NCBI GenBank assembly: GCA_029706075.1
Contig: JAINUG010000089.1
Span: 248,001 to 312,000 of the forward strand
DNA: 64,000 nt
Origin: Aldrovandia affinis
Taxonomy: Eukaryota; Chordata; Actinopteri; Notacanthiformes; Halosauridae
Direction: 5' to 3'
Each line of letters starts with the position of its first letter. Position 1 is the first letter of the stretch. A program made the position numbers and the translations under genes. This document shows positions 24,354-36,540 of the stretch, one piece after another. The notes below the pieces were generated by a model, which saw only the letters and a program-made list of their open reading frames with translations, was not told the origin of the DNA and searched no databases.

Positions 24354-26751
24354 GTCTAGCGCTCTCCACGCCCACCTCCCGCTGCGCAAGAGCTCCCTGG
24401 AGCTCTCTCTGGCCAGGGAGAGAACGGCAACCTCCGGCGGCACGAAGGCCGCTGAATTGACCGTCGACGGCGCACGCTGCCAACCTGAGTCAGAGAGGCC
24501 CACCTTAGCCCCCGGGGTGCGACCAAACGCCGGGCTTGGCAGTGATTATCCACAGAGCCAGGGCAGGAAGATCATTCCCTCTCTGCTATTGGCTCCTTCG
24601 ACTGAAGATGTACGCCCACAAGGCGTGTGCTGCTCTCCTGTGTAACTCACTGTAAACCACGCCCCCGCCATGGCTCCGGTGAGCCATGTCCAAACAACTG
24701 TCTTACTGCTCTTGCACAGAGGAACTCCTACCGTATAACTTCAGAGTAGCCCACCTTTCAGGAACCTCGCACTTAAGGAGAACTGTCGTGTCATTGGCTC
24801 CAGTGTTGGGACACGACAGTCCAACTACATTCCTATTGGCTATGCAAGGGAACTGCACATCCAAACGTGACCCACAGCCCCCTGTGCGCCTCTCCAAGGA
24901 CTTAACAGCAGTTTTTGACCTAGCACATGCTGTTTAAGAAGGCAGTGCTGGCACTAATTCCACACACCATATCTCAACCAACATCAATATTAGCTCAACG
25001 TGATCTCACAGGCAGTGTCTTAATAATTGTAACAAGAGTTAGATGTACATAGTTTGTCCTTTTTATATATAAATATATATATATTTTGCAGAACCTTTTA
25101 CAGGAATTTTCAACTTTTCCATGTAAGGAACTAGAGCGGTAGTGTTTTGTCTTGTTATGTTTTTGGTTGCACATGGAGTCAGAGGATAGGGGTGTTTTAT
25201 GTGTCACGTGGTCTTAATCTGCTGTACGGTATTGGTCCAGGGCGTAGTGTAGTCTTTGCCCTGTGACGGGCGGTCCAGGAGGTGCCGTGGGTGTTTCAAA
25301 CCTCTGAGACATCTGGTGTAGGCTTTTAATATATTCAAGCCACCAATTTGTCAAAGCAGTGAACACCGGGAGCACATCATACAACCATACAGGGCCTTCC
25401 CCTCAGCCTTATGCACATATCTTGTAACAAAACACAGCGAAGCGGCAGAGTTTGAGCAGAATAATGAGCAGAATGTGTCAGAGACAGGGGGACACGCCGA
25501 GTCGAGTCTGAGCGCAGCGTGGACGGGGAGATTTGGAGAAATCAGGGGCAGCTCCTGCCACCCTGAAAGAAGCAGGGCCTGGGGTTCTCCAATGTTGGAT
25601 TTCATACTAATTTGATGTACTCGTTCTGTCATTCCACACGTCTGCCAGTAGTCCTTAGTTCTTGAGTAGCTGGCGTCACAGTGGTCTCCAGCTTTAAGCT
25701 CTCTCAATTCTCAACACTCACTGAACTGCTGCTCTGAATCTCAAGCCTGCTCAGAAAGGGAGGGGAGGCTGAGTTTTTTTTTGTACTACTGAACAGAACA
25801 GGGGCTGAATTTAGAGGAAAAGAAGAAACAGGCGAGAATAACGGAATGTACTGAAACGTTCTATTGAAAACTGGCACGTCAAAATCCTAATCAGCTGGTG
25901 CCTAATCAGCACAAGTAACATGTTGCGAGTGGGAAGCACAATGTCCTCCTACTCTAAATTAGATATTTCCAAAGCACCCTCTTCCTCTGTCAGCTTTTAG
26001 TCTTTTTATGGCGAGGGACTCTAATCTTTAACATTTGTGACGTATCTCCCAACGTATTTGACGCTGAAAGTAGAGTTTACTGAACTACATTACAACAAGA
26101 AACACAGTAATACATATATGTTATTCACAGCCAGTCCCAGATAAAGGAACAGTAAACTACCCACTGGTTTGTCTGACAAAAAAAATGAAAAAAAGTGAGT
26201 AGAATGTTAACTTCCATTCCAGGATAACTGTTTACATATAGCAATATTTTGACCTGTTATATACCATATAACTAGTTTACCTGTACAAAATAAACAAGCT
26301 AGTGTAACTTAATTTGCTGTCATAAACCCAAACAAAAAACTATCTCTTCTCCTGCGAGTAGTTCTCAATTAAAGTGTGAATGCGTGTCTGTGTCATTAAG
26401 TTTGATTCTTTAGATGGTTCGTGAAAAGAGACAGGTTATTTAGATTTATTTATCCAAATATGAAAAGTCTAAAGTTATTTAATGTATTAAAAGTCAGAAG
26501 TGTCATTTAACCTTAGATGGTATAATCTGCTTCTCTTTTTTCTTTCAATAACATGGTTTTGTAGTTAACTTAAACCAAGTGACTTTGTCATCATTTGTCA
26601 AGGATGTGTGATGCTGTATGTGGTGTCAATCATCATTTCCATTTCCTGTATGTGACCTGCTGGGATTTTTATTGTTATTATTATTATTTCTCTTTTTTTC
26701 TCCTTTTTTTGTTATTTTGTTTCAGAAACCAGGTCAGAGCTCAAAACTGAA

Positions 26752-26757
26752 AATAAA
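26752..26757 (+). other. Candidate polyadenylation signal of wtip
   Basis: Canonical AATAAA preceded by a T-rich stretch, 2.48 kb after the stop. An alternative AATAAA lies at 26289-26294. Confidence 0.45.
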
Positions 26758-27790
26758 CACCTGTTGTCTTAGTAATATAAAATGACCACTTCATATAATT
26801 TTGCTTTTGGTTTTGTTGAAAGAAAACCTCAGTACTTTGTGCCTATCCAACATAATGTGACATGTCTTAGCAGACTACAAGCCTGCAGTAGAGGGTTTGT
26901 TATGATTTGCCTTTGGATTGAACACGGCTGTACAAAAATCTTCCTCCCATTACCCCTGAGGAACAGAATGGGTATCCAAGGATGATATCATTCCAACAAC
27001 AGTAGTTTGTGTGGAGTGTAATTACATCTTGGCACGCGAAGTGCAGGGTAAGTCATGTGATCGCTGTCGCGCTGAGACCACCTCCGGCCCTGCCCGCAAG
27101 ACAGCCATCAGTCTCCGTGGCACTGAAACCAGACACTCCTCATAATGCAAGGGACTGGACAGGTAATGAATACTATCAGAATATCACCACGGAATCTTAT
27201 TTTAGAAACGCCTTAGGCTTGATACTTGGAGATGCTTGTGTGTGGTGTGCTGTTGGGGGTGGGGGGTGCAATTGAGTGAGTGATTGGGCACACACAAGCA
27301 ATTTGTATGACCTGAGATTAAATCCTCCAATGGCCAAAATACAATGCGTGTGCAGAAGAGTCAGACACTCAATAGATTTGTGTGGGTGGGTGTGTGCGGG
27401 TGGGTGTGTGTGTGTGTGTGTGGGTGTGTTTCCTTTGTTACGTGTCGTAATTACATTTGGATAACAGTCTAAATCTTGGAAATTGAATCGAATTCGATGA
27501 TCTGTCTGGCAGTTGTGTGGGAAGGGGCCCCTGTGGTTTTCAATGGTGTAAGTAGGGTCTTAAATGATTTAGCAGTGGATTTTAGGATTCTGGGTATAAT
27601 TAGACGAAGGCAAGAGGACTTAAACATCACATTAGCCCATTACAGTAGTGCATTCTTCAGGTACAGGCATTTGCCAAAAACATTTAGATGGATATAATCC
27701 CTCTCCTGAATATTCTTTCTGGTTTTTTATAATGTTAAAGTTGTAAGATTTAAAAAATGGTTGCCGTTTCAGCAGAGGATGGAGATAAAG

Positions 27791-28297
27791 CTAACTGCCA
27801 AAATATAGGAAACACTTGAAGGGTTCTGGCAGCTCTCATGGTGTGGGGTGCATTTTTCTGCCATGGTTTAGGTCCACTCGACCCCTTAGAGGGCAAGGTA
27901 AGTGCCAATAATTACAAAGCCATTCTGAGTGATCACCTCCATCCTATGGTGAAGCATTTCTATCCTGATCCATCCACAGTGGTCACTGAATGGTTTGATG
28001 AGCATGAAAATGATGTAAAGCATATGCCATGACCGTCTCAGTCACTCAACCCAATTGAACACTTACAGGAGATTCTGGAGTGGTGCCCAGGACAGCGTTT
28101 TCAACCATCATCAACAGAACACCATATCATGGAATTTCTCTTGGAAGAAAGGTGTTGCAACCAATAGAGTTCCAGGCGCTTGTAGAATGCATGCCTAGCT
28201 GTATTGAAGCTGTTCTACTGGCTCATGGTGGCCCAATGCCCTATTAAGACACTTTATGTTGGTGTTTCCTTTTATTTTGAAAGTTACTTGTAGGTGC
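27791..28297 (+). pseudogene. Internally deleted Tc1/mariner element
   Basis: The left end has TAACTGCCAAAATATAGGAAACAC and the right end GGTGTTTCCTTTTATTTTGAAAG, which are imperfect inverted ends. Between them is the C-terminal transposase half: MVWGAFFCHGLGPLDPLEGK, a NYKAILSDHLHPM stretch and a QSLNPIEHL-like segment after frame breaks. The N-terminal DNA-binding half is missing. The same family occurs inverted at 49222-49803. Confidence 0.8.
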
Positions 28298-28466
28298 CCA
28301 ACTGGGCTGCCGTATCACTTCACCGTTAATAGAATAATCAAAGATGGAAAGGAAAGGTTTGGGGCAGCCTGGCAGGCTGAGGTCCACACTTGAATAATTT
28401 ACTGGCGTTGCACATACATGGTATGCACTGTAACCACAGCGAAACATTGAGCTCTGCTGTAATATA

Positions 28467-29603
28467 CACTATATGGCCAAAGGTCAGTGGACACCCCTAC
28501 TAATTATTGAGTTCAGGTGTTTCAGCCACACCCATTGCTAACAGGTGCATAAAATCCAGCACATAGCCATGCAATCTCCATAGACAAACATTCAGAATGG
28601 TTCGTAAAGAGCTCAGTGACTTTAAACACGGCACTGTCATAGGATGCCACCTTTGCCACAAGTCAGTTTGTGACATTTCTGCCCTACTAGATGTGCCCCG
28701 GTCAACTGTAAGTGCTATTATTGCTGCACACAAGCCTCACATCAGTTCTTTGGAGTGATGAATCACGCTTCACTATCTGGCAGTCTGATGGACGAATCTG
28801 GATTTGGCGGATGCCAGGAGAACGCTACCTTCCGGAATGCATTGTGCCTACTGTAAAGTTTGGTGGAGGAGGGATAATGGATATAGGCGGCAGTGTGGTA
28901 TAATGGTTAGGGAACTGGGTTTGTAACGTTAAGGTTGCAGGTTCAATCCCCAGGTGGGACACTGCCATTGTACCCTTGAGCAAGGTACTTAGCCTGAATT
29001 GCTTCAGTAAAATATCCAGCTGTATAAATGGATTGTATGTAAAAGAAATGTAATGCTCTCTGGATAAGAGCGTCTGCTAAATGCCTGTAATGTAGCCCTG
29101 TTTCTCAGGGTTTGGGATAGGCCCCTTAGTTCCAGTGAAGGGTATTCTTAATGCTACAGGATACGAAGACATCTTAGCCAATTGGGCGCTTCCAACTTTG
29201 TGGCAACAGTTTGGGGAAGGCCCTTTGCTGTTCCAGCATGACTGTGCCCCTGTGCACAAAGCGAGGTCCATAAAGACATGGTTAGACGAGTTTGGTGTGG
29301 AGGAACTCGATTGGCCTGCACAGAGCCCTGACCTCAACCTTTGGGAGGAATTAGAATGCTGATTGCGAGCCAGGCCTTCTCGTCCAACATCAGTGCCTGA
29401 CCTCACAGATGCTCTTTTGGCTGAATGGGCACAAATTCCCACAGACACACTCCAAAATCTTGTGGAAAGCCTTCCCAGAAGAGAGGCAGCTGTCATAGCT
29501 GCAAAGAGGGGTCCAACTCCATATTAATGCCCATGGTTTTAGAATGGGGTGTCCAACAAGATCATATAGGTGTGATGGTCAGGTGTCCACTGGCCATATA
29601 GTC
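28467..29603 (+). pseudogene. Tc1/mariner element, internally deleted and split by a SINE
   Basis: The ends CACTATATGGCCAAAGGTC and CTGGCCATATAGTC are inverted repeats at TA sites. The transposase frame begins MVRKELSDFKHGTVIGCH with helix-turn-helix residues. It then jumps to [15 protein letters not shown] because the middle is deleted, and after the SINE it continues with [12 protein letters not shown] and the FQHDCAPVHKA and SPDLNLWEELE motifs. Stops and the SINE disable it. Confidence 0.88.
28884..29094 (+). mobile_element. tRNA-derived SINE inserted in a Tc1 element
   Basis: The head GTGTGGTATAATGGTTAGG (box A-like) and GGTTCAATCCC (box B) are followed by GAGCAAGGTACTTAGCC and the 3' end CTGGATAAGAGCGTCTGC with TAATG repeats. 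It sits between the Tc1 transposase Gly-rich segment and the GFGIGPLVP segment, so it inserted after the Tc1 element. It is the best-preserved copy of this family in the window. Confidence 0.9.
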
Positions 29604-29760
29604 TACATGGATTCAGAAGGAACTGACTGAGCAATCAGAAAGAGACATGGCTTCATTTAATTATTATGATTAGCCCATGAATACCCATAGTGGAAAATGA
29701 TTGTGGCACACGAATCATGGTACAGTATCTCCATAAAATGTTGCTGTAAGACCATATTAT

Positions 29761-29849
29761 TTATTATATATAACATAAATATGGCCACCTAATAATAAAG
29801 TAGTAGCAAATTATTTGTTTACATTTCTATTTATTCATTCATGTTGTTC
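29761..29849. repeat. Direct repeat, short copy
   Basis: AT-rich segment beginning TTATTATATATAACATAAAT and ending in TTTATTCATTCATGTTGTT. It repeats at 29990-30122, where about 25 extra bases are present inside and some indels separate the copies. The spacer contains CpG-bearing unrelated sequence. Confidence 0.75.
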
Positions 29850-29989
29850 ATTGTTGTTCTAATAAATTTTCTATGAGGTCGTTCTCTGTCTCTCCATTTC
29901 TCTTTGCAACTCTGCTATTTGTTCGTACAATCCGCTACGCCGTGTTCTCCACTGTGAAGGGATTGTTTGATAAAGACCAGTTTATTAGT

Positions 29990-30122
29990 TTATTATATAT
30001 AACATAAATGGAATGGCCTAGAAGAGCCAAATAATAATCCACAAGTAGTAGCAAATTATTTGTTTACATTTGCTAAGGATTTGAATAGGAAATGTTTTTC
30101 TATTTATTCATTCATGTTGTTC
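29990..30122. repeat. Direct repeat, long copy
   Basis: Second copy of the 29761-29849 segment. It includes the extra stretch GCTAAGGATTTGAATAGGAA that is missing from the first copy. Confidence 0.75.
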
Positions 30123-30210
30123 TGAGAGTTTAATGGAGAATAGCATCCCTTATTAGAGGATTTACAGCTTTTTTGTATTAGATTATGACTTGGCCTAAAT
30201 GCACATGCAG

Positions 30211-30405
30211 GTGAGTTTGTATGACAAGCTGTTTTAACATTTAATCTTTGAGTTTCTGATACCAGGAATTAGACTTCCCCTCTGAACTTTCCATAGGAAA
30301 CAATGGGGAGTTCCTGATATAAGAAACTGCACTTCCTGATATTAAGGAGTAGAGTTTCCTGATATCAGAAACATGATGATTAAATGTTAAAATGTCTTGC
30401 CATGA
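30211..30405. mobile_element. Palindromic MITE-like element with internal subrepeats
   Basis: The left arm ACAAGCTGTTTTAACATTTAATC is mirrored by the right-arm reverse complement GGCAAGACATTTTAACATTTAATC. Further in, variants of TTTCCTGATATCAGAAA occur about four times in alternating orientation. No coding frame is present. Confidence 0.7.
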
Positions 30406-31549
30406 GTGGAGTCCTCATTGGTGACGATATAGAAGGCGCTACAGTGTCATGTGGCATCAAGCTGTGATGTAGCTGTTGAAAACATACCCTTCCCGAGGGC
30501 TTGAACTGAGAAGCGGCTGTGTTACTGTGAGCTCCAGAATATCAACAGTGTCTAGTTAACTGCATATTTCCATTAATGGAAGATCCAGGTACGGTACAGC
30601 TGAGAACTCTGGGAGTCAGGGGACAAAGGATAAAAGGGTTCATGTGTGTGAGTGGGCCGCCCTGTGACTCAGAAATCTGTGGCAATGTGGAATGTGAGTG
30701 ATTGGTTTTAGGGCAGCCTCTGGGGGAACGGGCATGGAGCCGGGCTCAGTAACATTTACACAAAGAAAATAAATCCCATGGAGCAGAGAGATTGGCTGTC
30801 TTCCACAGGAAGTCGTTAAATGTGATTACCTGAAGTTCATAACAACGTCTACCTACAGAACTGAGCTAACACTACACATGTACTTTGGTATATGAAATAA
30901 AAGCTGAGTGCATTTAGCTGTTGCATATCGTGGTAAAAGGTGTTATCTCTAAAAACTGGGAGGTATTTCACAAAGAGGCATTAAGGAGTTAGCTCGCTAA
31001 CATTCCAAAATATTTTGATTTGGGCGACATTTAACCGGATGAAATGCTGAACTTTTTCAAAATAGTTTTAAAAGTTAGCCAGCTAACTGCTTAATCCCAC
31101 TTTGTGAAATACCTCCTTGGTGCTTTCAGGAACAACAAAAAACTGTTTCTTTTTTCCAAAATGTATAACATATATCTTTTTAAATGACAGAATATGGACA
31201 GTCTAGGTTATAGACACCTATAATATACTCGTATGAGCAACTGTTTATGACGCTCACATGATAACTAGTAAGTAAACTAGTATCAGTTTTCTGGAACCAC
31301 TTTGAATAGCCCACATAAAATAGCCCTCTCCCCAACCCTCTAGATATCCTGCTCTTTAAAAACAAAAAATGTTCACCTTGCATATGCCTGAGGACATTCT
31401 TAACTATTTGAAAAATCCCATTAGGTAAAAAGCCTGCTTTTTACCATCCAGATCTGAAGAGGCTGACAGGCTTGGATAATTTGATTATCCCCAGGGTTTG
31501 AGAATCCTATAAATATTCCACATGACTCACTCTCTTCAGGGTCATGTTT

Positions 31550-31676
31550 TACACACACACACACACACACACACAAACAATCACACACTCATATACGTAC
31601 GGGCGCACCCACACACACACACAAACAATCACACACTCATGCATGTGCGTGCACACACATGCACACACGCACACAG
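31550..31676. repeat. Compound CA-rich microsatellite with a duplicated unit
   Basis: CA runs alternate with two copies of ACAAACAATCACACACTCAT (near 31572 and 31620), so part of the array arose by duplication of a longer unit. Confidence 0.85.
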
Positions 31677-31785
31677 TAATACCTTTTTAGACTAATTAGT
31701 AAACTATTATTATTTTCATTGCTTTTAAAACAATAATGACTAATTAACTATGAAGCAGGAGATCCCCCTCCTGCCTTTTCCCAAG

Positions 31786-31990
31786 AATCGACCAGGCACT
31801 TGCAGGTGACCAGGCACTTGCAGGTAACCAGTTAGAGAGAGGTCATCAGTGAGAGATATAGTATGGCCTATCAGTGCTAGCCCTCTTGTAGTACTGTGTG
31901 GCCTCCAGTGCGGGAAATAGTCACTGCCTACTGGGTGGGTGCAGCAGAGGACACACGTCAGCTGCAGTGCTCCTTCAGGACATACACAAG
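31786..31990. repeat. Dispersed repeat related to 51465-51600
   Basis: The words CATCAGTGAGAGATA, TTGTAGTACTGTGTGGCC and GAAATAGTCACTG correspond to CATCAGTAAGAGATA, CTGTAGTACTATGTGGCC and GAAATAATTACTGG near 51500-51585. The family is not known to me. Confidence 0.55.
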
Positions 31991-33359
31991 ATGGATGGCA
32001 TTTCATCACACACCCCCATTATGAGACTTTAATAGTACTGCTGAATGGCAAAGTTATATTTTTGACAGTTAACTACCGTAGGGAAAATGGTTGGAATCAA
32101 TAAAGCTCAGCTCCACCCGAATTGGTTTTGTGATACAGCACGCTCTTTCCATAATGGCTTTTAATAATATGTGTAAAAAATAAAAAAGTAACAATGGTTT
32201 GTGATCTTGCACAGTCTACTTAGCACGCTGACTTTTAATAACATGCCATAATAATGAATGATGAGTCATTTCTCATTACTGAGGACAATCAGATAAGACT
32301 TCATAATGGTAAATGTAAGTGCGCTCTGTCTTCTGTTGCTTCTGTGGACTGATAAAATAAGTATGAATGGATTTATGTATGATAGATAACACATTTTATT
32401 TCCCTCGAGGATAATTTTTCTTCCACATGCAGGGCTTTAGGCAATATCAATTTACATATAAAACCAACAGAGACAGTACTGAATACTGCACCATTCGCAG
32501 CCATAGCTGTACAATACCAGTGGCGTAATTGTCCATTGCGTCATCCAGGGACAGAGAGCAGCAACGGGTGATACAGAGAAGAGCGTGCATGTTTGTGCTC
32601 TCCCAAATTCATGGAGTAGGTTGCAGAAATGAGGAAAAAGGAAAATGTTAATGCTCCAGTAATAATGTCAAGCATAAAAATGTCATGTTTTAAGGGTACT
32701 GAGTTGCCTGTAGCTCCAGCTGAAAGGATACACCCTGGCCCTCTTCCTTTAGATCATCTGTTGTCTAACTGAAATGTCTGAGCTGTAATACATTTCCCAG
32801 AGGCCTCACAAACTAGCTTCAGCCTAGAAGCTGCATCACCCTGTGGATCTCTCTCACTGAACGAGGCCATTCAGCGTAAGGTTTGATTAGTCTCTGTGCA
32901 TAAGGACGCATAGGAAAGCCAGGCAGATACTAGAAGTTATGTTGGTGCTCTAATGGAGAGATGGGGACACAGTATGGTCGGATGGTCAGAGAGAAGAGGT
33001 GCTAAACTGGTGTTGTGTCTGCCATAACATTGCCCTCCAGTTCAACCTACACAGCATCCGTTGCCATCTGAGAATTCTGCTGCAAAATAAACAACTTTTC
33101 TAAGCCCAGTTGAGTGTACTGTGGTGGTCGATGAGATGTAATCCCTTACCTGTACATTTGTATGCTTTACATTGTAATTATTTTAGTCCTTGGAAAAAAA
33201 GCACAAAGTGACTGTTACTATCTGCCATCAAGTGATGAACCCTAGACTCCATGTTTTACCAGGTAGAAGAAGATGCCTGGAGATGAGTGAATGCAGTGAG
33301 CCACCGGTGGAAAGGATTCTTGTTCTAGATTACTACACTAAAACATGACATTTTAATTT

Positions 33360-33780
33360 TTTAAAGGGGGAGGAGCCACAAAGGAATAAATGTGGGCGGC
33401 GTTCGGGAGGTCGCCATTCTACGTAGCCATTGGGGAAAATAGCGAGAATGCAGCTGAATAAACATTGTATTGCTTGTAAACTCGGACATGCCAAAGCCGA
33501 GGGATCTATGGACGCTTGCAGCTGTCCGGTGGGTTTGCAGAAACCCACAGAACCCTCATTGCGGGGAAAAAAGCTGATTATCAGGAAGTTTAAAAGCCCC
33601 GGCCTTCTGCAGAAGCAGGCATGTCTGGCAACATCATAGCCACCCCTGGCAGGCCAACAGACACAGAACCACGGACCACCCAGAATTATAGCTCCCCATG
33701 GGGCAGTCCTAATAGCAGTATGATTGCTCCCGCCCACCGACTTAAACTAGCCTTTATATAACTTTAGTAGCCGTGGGAAA
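33360..33780. other. GC-richer stretch without recognised gene
   Basis: A 400-base island of higher GC inside AT-rich spacer, with open frames on both strands (for example 33430-33639 +, starting MGKIARMQLNKHC). The frames match no family I recognise and lack splice or start context. It may be an old retroposon or promoter-like DNA. Confidence 0.3.
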
Positions 33781-34230
33781 CCAGAGTTGGATTTGACTCA
33801 ATAGCACAAACTCAACTCGCTTTGTGCTAGCGAGATGATAAAGTATGTGGAGACCAAGGAAAATGGTTCAGAAGATGCCAGGCCCCGCAAGGGGGTATGT
33901 TTGTTTACATGTCCTTATAGCTAGGGCGTTTGACATTTGGTTTCGCCATTTTAAGTTATAAACATGGACATTTGGGGTGTGGTCAAAGGGTGTGTATTTA
34001 TCATTCAAGCCTGTTTCTTATTATTATCATTATTTTTATTTATTGCCTGTCCCTTATAAGGACATTTGTCTTGCGTCTCTACAAAAAAGAAGCATGGCAA
34101 AGACATAACAGCAATTATCCCATACAGAAAAAGGGGAGGCGGGGGTTTGGTTAAGGTATTTCATATTCATAGGAACAAATGCCTGGGCTCTAGTTCTAGT
34201 GTTCTAAATCTGTGTCCTGATAGCAGTTTA

Positions 34231-34904
34231 AGAACATAAGAATACATAATGGCCGTTCAGCCCATCTAGGCTTGTTATGTCCTAATCTAAAGAGTATCTA
34301 GTACTGCATCTAGCCTAGACTTGAATAGCCAAAGTGTTTCTGCCTCTACTACCCAACCTAGCAAGCTGTTCCAGGCATTTGCAGGGTGGGTGTGGTCAGC
34401 AGACATTTCCCCCTGTCCTCCTGACCCTACCTTTGTAGACTTCTTTGTTACCTCTAGGCTGTTCACTGCTGATCTCACCAGCTATTCTGACTATTTTGTG
34501 CAACGTTTTTCTTAGTGATAAACAGTTGGTTGCACCAAGAGTGGCATCATTGTTTTGTTCACTCTGTATTTCCTGAGCTTTCTCATAAAATATAATTGTT
34601 ATTGACCTTTCTTATATGTCCGTTGAGTGTTTGGTGTCCATGTCAGTTTGACGTCTATGGTGATGCCTAAGATTGGGCTCTGTTATTTCTATAACAGAGC
34701 CCAATTTGTGTTTATATGGACCTCCTCCGTCTGGTCTAACCTAAAATCTATGATAATTTCCTTCTTAACATAAAAAATTACACCATGTATTTTACACCAT
34801 TCAGAGCTTCCAGTCTTATTCCTGTAATCCTCCTCAGAACCTGATATAAACCCTGCCAGTGCTGTGTTGTCAGACACAGCCTGGTGTCCCGGACATACAG
34901 TCAT
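34231..34904 (-). pseudogene. Rex/L2-like LINE reverse-transcriptase remnant
   Basis: On the - strand from 34904, the frame shows DNTALAGFISGSEEDYRN, then SSEWCKIHGV and EIIIDFRLDQTEEVHINTN. This matches the RT region that follows the catalytic aspartates in fish Rex1/L2-type LINEs. Further frames with an LTWTPNTQRTYKKGQ-like run continue towards 34580. Frameshifts and stops abound. The 34231-34500 part is joined to it as likely 3' sequence with less certainty. Confidence 0.65.
34672..34705. other. Perfect 15-bp hairpin with 4-base loop
   Basis: ATTGGGCTCTGTTAT is followed by TTCT and then its exact reverse complement. It lies inside the LINE remnant. Confidence 0.9.
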
Positions 34905-36130
34905 TAGTATACATTACACCATGGCTTGGTTAACTACTTGATTCTGATTTGTCAAAAGGGTGTCACAGGGGGTTCTTTTATTTTTTGATATCGGACGTGT
35001 TATCTGGGTCTCAGGATGTAACATTTTTCACATGTAAATATATCAAGGCGTCCACCACTAAACTTAACATTAGGCTCCTGCCAATGAAAATACACTTGAT
35101 TCAATGGAAGTAGTCCGGTTCGCAATCAGCAACACCTTGTTGTCTTTTTCGCAGCGGACGTACCTCATTGAATGTTCTCTAATTTTGTGAACAGATGTAT
35201 TTATAACATAATTCACGATTGTGTATTAATTCCTTTGGCAAGTAGTGAGATAATGTACTGAGGACACATCGGTGGTTGAAATTAACAGCACTTCAGAGTG
35301 ATAAGACCCTGGGGTAATTTTCAAAAACTGAAAAAAATGTCCACAGTACATTATCCCTTACATAGGAAAAGTACAGGTGATATGGCACTGCTCAGAGGGA
35401 CTCCCGTGCTGGTAATGAGGGGTGTTGTAACAGGTGAGTGTGCTACTCTTGAACGGTCTAAGGCCCTTTAGGAAAGTGTTATATATATATTTATTAAAAT
35501 ATTACACCTTCTGTCTGATGATCCGTGAACAACCTCTTCAGTTCCCAAGTACTGTAAATTGTCTGAAAGAGCAAGTAAGTAAGAGGATATGTTGTAATTC
35601 ACAATAAATCCACAGTGTATTTTAGTATTACATTATTTAATACCTGTTGTACAATTCAGCAAACCAGAATTGGCTTTTCAGAAAACCTACAAAAACATCA
35701 GAGATGCAAACTAATCTTTGATTCTGCCATAACCAAGATACCTGTCAGTTCTCATTCAGTTGCTGTTGTATTCCTGCTCATTATTTTCAGAGTATTATAA
35801 ATAACATACATTTAAAAGGTTTGGCATAGCTGCAGAACACAACATGTGTAGGTTTATTAGGTTAATATTCATGGACATTTTGGTCCAAAACTGTGAAATG
35901 CTTGAAAGTTGTGTCACATTAATGAAGGTTCCATGGCAGTTATCAAGTCATTTTAATTTAGGTTTTGATTACTGTAGCTTCAAATCCTGCCATGCATTAG
36001 CAGATTAAGTATGCAAATATGTGGGTGATCCAAATGAATAGCAAAAACAATTGAATAACAAGAGCGCCCTCTTGACATATCATTTACTACGCTTTTACAA
36101 AAATTTCAACATGAATGACTTTGATGGTTA

Positions 36131-36540
36131 CTTTATTTATTTTTACATTTGTTTCAGATTTTTTCCCCATGTTTCTCCCAATTTGGTGGCCAATTGTACC
36201 ATCTATTGATCCAAGTATCCCCCTTCAACAAGCCCGCTGCCTGCAGCTACGGGACCAGCCACTACTCTGAGATCAGCAGTGGCAGGGACAGCGAACTGCC
36301 TCCTTCGAGACCTGAGCACCGACCTTGATTCCGATATGTCCAGAGAACCTTTCTGTGCATGCGGCGAGCTCATGCCGGCTTCCCTCTCCCTCCCTTTGGG
36401 GCAGACAGCTAATCGCTGCCCCTGAGCAGTAGTCCCAGCCAGAGCCAGGCTGGGGCAGCTCGAGAATTGAACGCCAGCCACAGTGGGCAACCTGCACTCC
36501 AGACAAGTGCCTTTACCGGGTGCGCTACCATGGGGGCCCA
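36131..36540 (-). mobile_element. SINE with tRNA-like head and GC-rich body
   Basis: Read on the - strand it begins with a tRNA-like head (TGGTAGCGCACCCGG as box A, GCGTTCAATTCTC as degenerate box B). It continues through a GC-rich body of about 250 bases and ends CCAAATTGGGAGAAACATG with an A-rich tail. The GC-rich body makes false frames on both strands. It is a different family from the V-SINE-like copies. Confidence 0.7.

Larger units (their letters stand above)
24271..26757 (+). other. wtip 3' UTR (inferred)
   Basis: This follows the TGA directly. It contains a (GA)16 run at 24321-24352, an AT-rich patch near 25065-25085, and AATAAA hexamers at 26289-26294 and 26752-26757. The true poly-A site is inferred, not shown. 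No other gene is visible in this interval on either strand. Confidence 0.6.

Noticed and set aside
24140..24503. Long frames on both strands over the wtip last exon
   Set aside because: They are shadows of the true exon and of the GA repeat; the correct frame is fixed by LIM3 and the VTEL end.
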